A DNA stretch of 64,000 bases, taken from the NCBI RefSeq assembly GCF_025602895.1, contig NW_026516217.1, positions 1-64,000 on the forward strand. Direction: 5' to 3'. This document shows positions 62,395-64,000 of the stretch, piece by piece. Position numbers and translations under genes: made by a program. The stretch is from Polychytrium aggregatum (lineage: Eukaryota; Chytridiomycota; Chytridiomycetes; Polychytriales). Within the stretch, counting starts at the first letter, position 1. Every line of letters begins with the position of its first letter. The notes under the pieces were generated by a model. It had not been told where the DNA came from, ran no database searches, and was given only the letters and a program-made list of their open reading frames with translations.

Positions 62395-64000
62395 TCATCC
62401 CCGGTTGCCCGGGCAGTGTTCGCTCAGATGGTCTCGCGCCTCGCAGTACCGGCAGCCCGCCGTGCATGTCGTCGACTCGTGTCCACTGAGGCCGCAGTTG
62501 CTGCATCGGATCACTTGTGTCGGGCGGCCGCCGCGGGTCGGGCGACCATCGGTGGGCTTGCTACTGCTGCTGCTGCTGCCTGTCGCCGGAGAGCCACCGC
62601 CGCTGCTGGGATCTCTTGGGGTGTGGCCTCGGTCCCGGCTTCGCCAGCCCGCTGCTCGCTCGCGGTCGGCCGATGCGGTGGTAGACGCCGAGGTGCTGCG
62701 ACTCAGCGGCGGGATGCGGCCATCACCGCCGAGGCCTGTTCCTTGCGGCAGGGGCCGCTCGGGTCGCTGGGCTTGAAGATACGCTTCCGAGGCCATCGAC
62801 TCGCGCAACTTGACGGCCAGCATCTGGTTCTCGGTCAGCAACACGCCCAGTTCGTTCTTGAGCCGGTGAGACTCCTCCACAAGCATCTTGTTCGATGCCA
62901 GGGCGGCGGCCATCTCCTGCTTGAGCAGTCGGTTCTCTTCACGAAGGATCGCCATTTCACGCAGGATCATTTGCGTCGACACCGCGGACGGCGCTGACGC
63001 CGAGCCGCTGATGGGAACCGACACTCCTGGAACCACCGGGGCGATGTGGTTGGGCGGATAGAACGTCCCAGGCGGAGGCCGGAAGTACGGGTTGTTGACG
63101 CCCTCGAGCGTGTCAAAGTCGGCCAGGGATTCGGTTTGGGACGGGACTGGGCCGAAGCCCGGCGCAGGGGGCGCTCCGGTCACTGCGCTGCTGCCGGGCT
63201 GCTGGCTGAACATTTGCTGCCGCTGCTGAATCTGCTGCTGGACAAACTTGAGGGACGGGTGCGTGGCCTTGGGAGGCGACGAAGCCGAGCTGCCCTGGCC
63301 ACCGAGTCCAGGCGGCAGCTCCTGCAGCGGGCTCTGCGAGGCCACATCGCCGTTGTTGATGACGACAAGGTCAGTGTCGATATTGAGGTCGCCCGCGTCG
63401 CTGCGGATGCTTGCCTGCATTGATTCGCCGTCGTCATCGCCGGTCACCGACAGGGCCAGCACTTCGGAGTCTGCAAGTGCGTCGGCAGATGCAGGCGTCC
63501 CAGCCTTCTTCTTCTTCTTCTTGGACTTTTTCTTGTCGCTGCCCTCGGTACCGGGCTCGGTTGCCGCGGCTGTAGGCGAGTCGTTCTTGGTCGGCGTCCC
63601 CAGCAGCTTCCTCTCTGCCTTCATCGACAGGATCTCCTCAACCAGGCGTCTTCCCTCCTTGAAGAACAGCGCCGCCATGGCCTTGGCAACTTCGATCATG
63701 CCCACAGCCACTGACAGCTCGACACGGTCCATGACCTCGTCCTTCTTCTGCATCCACTCGGCCGTCTGCGTCTGGTACGAGGCGTTGTAGCCGGCCAAGA
63801 ACTCGGCCTCGTAGCTCTCGCACTCTTCCAGGGTCAGCTCCAGGATCGGCAGACAAGCATCGGTGAGGTCCTTCATGGGCACGCACACTGAGACGATCTG
63901 CGTCTGCCGCTCGGTGCGCCGCCGCGCAATCTCGCTTTCGATATCCTTGGTGCGCTTCTTGAACTCCCTGTTGGCACACTTTTCGAGGCGCCCAGCAATC
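62395..64000 (-). CDS. Coiled-coil protein with two C-terminal CCHC zinc knuckles (5' end outside window)
   Basis: About 535 codons visible; the frame is open to the right edge and no start ATG can be fixed. The N-terminal part is helical and charged (REFKKRTKDIESEIARRRTE; CESYEAEFLAGYNASYQTQ). A Lys run (KKKSKKKKKK, about 63,500-63,530) looks like a nuclear signal. A Gln-rich stretch (about 63,200-63,250) is followed by a leucine-rich coiled coil (ILREMAILREENRLLKQEM..., about 62,800-62,970). The Ser/Arg/Gly tail has two knuckles, CSNCGLSGHESTTC and CRYCEARDHLSEHC, both CX2CX4HX4C. This suggests a nuclear single-stranded nucleic-acid-binding protein that self-associates. No family is recognised. 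It is not part of a retroelement by context. Confidence 0.7.
   Translation of the reverse strand, partial: IAGRLEKCANREFKKRTKDIESEIARRRTERQTQIVSVCVPMKDLTDACLPILELTLEECESYEAEFLAGYNASYQTQTAEWMQKKDEVMDRVELSVAVGMIEVAKAMAALFFKEGRRLVEEILSMKAERKLLGTPTKNDSPTAAATEPGTEGSDKKKSKKKKKKAGTPASADALADSEVLALSVTGDDDGESMQASIRSDAGDLNIDTDLVVINNGDVASQSPLQELPPGLGGQGSSASSPPKATHPSLKFVQQQIQQRQQMFSQQPGSSAVTGAPPAPGFGPVPSQTESLADFDTLEGVNNPYFRPPPGTFYPPNHIAPVVPGVSVPISGSASAPSAVSTQMILREMAILREENRLLKQEMAAALASNKMLVEESHRLKNELGVLLTENQMLAVKLRESMASEAYLQAQRPERPLPQGTGLGGDGRIPPLSRSTSASTTASADRERAAGWRSRDRGHTPRDPSSGGGSPATGSSSSSSKPTDGRPTRGGRPTQVIRCSNCGLSGHESTTCTAGCRYCEARDHLSEHCPGNRG

Noticed and set aside
60308-62776. 822-codon plus-strand ORF
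   Set aside because: Carried by 12-bp and hexanucleotide repeats and antisense to two better-supported genes.

Overview
The window looks like chromosomal DNA of a fungus, most likely a chytrid (Chytridiomycota). It is GC-rich, and its protein genes carry many short GT-AG introns of about 55-140 nt with fungal-type splice sites. It also holds Tad/I-like LINEs, several Ty3/gypsy chromoviruses and a large fungal-type NACHT-WD40 receptor gene. An LRRC43-like gene, a family usually tied to cilia, would fit an organism with flagellated zoospores. The species cannot be fixed from sequence alone.

The left half (1-35.4 kb) is a retroelement pile-up. A decayed LINE ends in poly(A) near 2,772. A second LINE copy begins near 3.3-3.7 kb and has been broken by two nested insertions. 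Ty3-A lies at 6,928-18,592; its 5' LTR is truncated and about 1.1 kb of LINE is missing beside it. Ty3-B, of the same family, lies at 18,721-30,534 with TSD AGCTC. Each was then hit by a different Ty3 element in the opposite orientation: element C (8,484-14,893, TSD GTGGA) inside A, and element D (21,042-27,383, TSD CTCGT) inside B. The LINE resumes at 18,593-18,720 and 30,535-32,003. Two more LINE 3' ends follow (about 32.0-33.1 kb and 34.4-35.4 kb). The last interrupts a Ser/Thr-rich ORF on the minus strand. All three Ty3 families show a -1 frameshift cassette at the gag end, and C and D carry self-priming (Tf1-like) signals.

The right half (35.4-64 kb) is host coding DNA. From left to right it holds: a minus-strand receptor predicted as membrane anchor-SAM-SAM-TIR-NACHT-WD40 (seven exons, one in-frame TGA); a small two-exon membrane protein resembling DUF6787; class II fumarase (about 11 exons, plus strand); two tandem cyclophilin A genes sharing an 11-nt microexon; a peroxisomal dihydroxyacetone-phosphate acyltransferase ending in SKL; an F-box-like ankyrin protein; a leucine-rich-repeat protein with eight exons and one GC-AG intron; a single-pass membrane protein; and a coiled-coil double zinc-knuckle protein that runs off the right edge. 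Intergenic stretches hold several simple-sequence arrays.

The host genes do not form a pathway cluster. The most unusual locus is the SAM-SAM-TIR-NACHT-WD40 gene, which combines a SARM1-like SAM-SAM-TIR module with a fungal NLR chassis. Coordinates of spliced genes were worked out by hand from splice signals and reading phase. They sum to whole codons for the receptor, DUF6787-like, fumarase, both cyclophilin and LRR genes. For the acyltransferase only the overall span is given.
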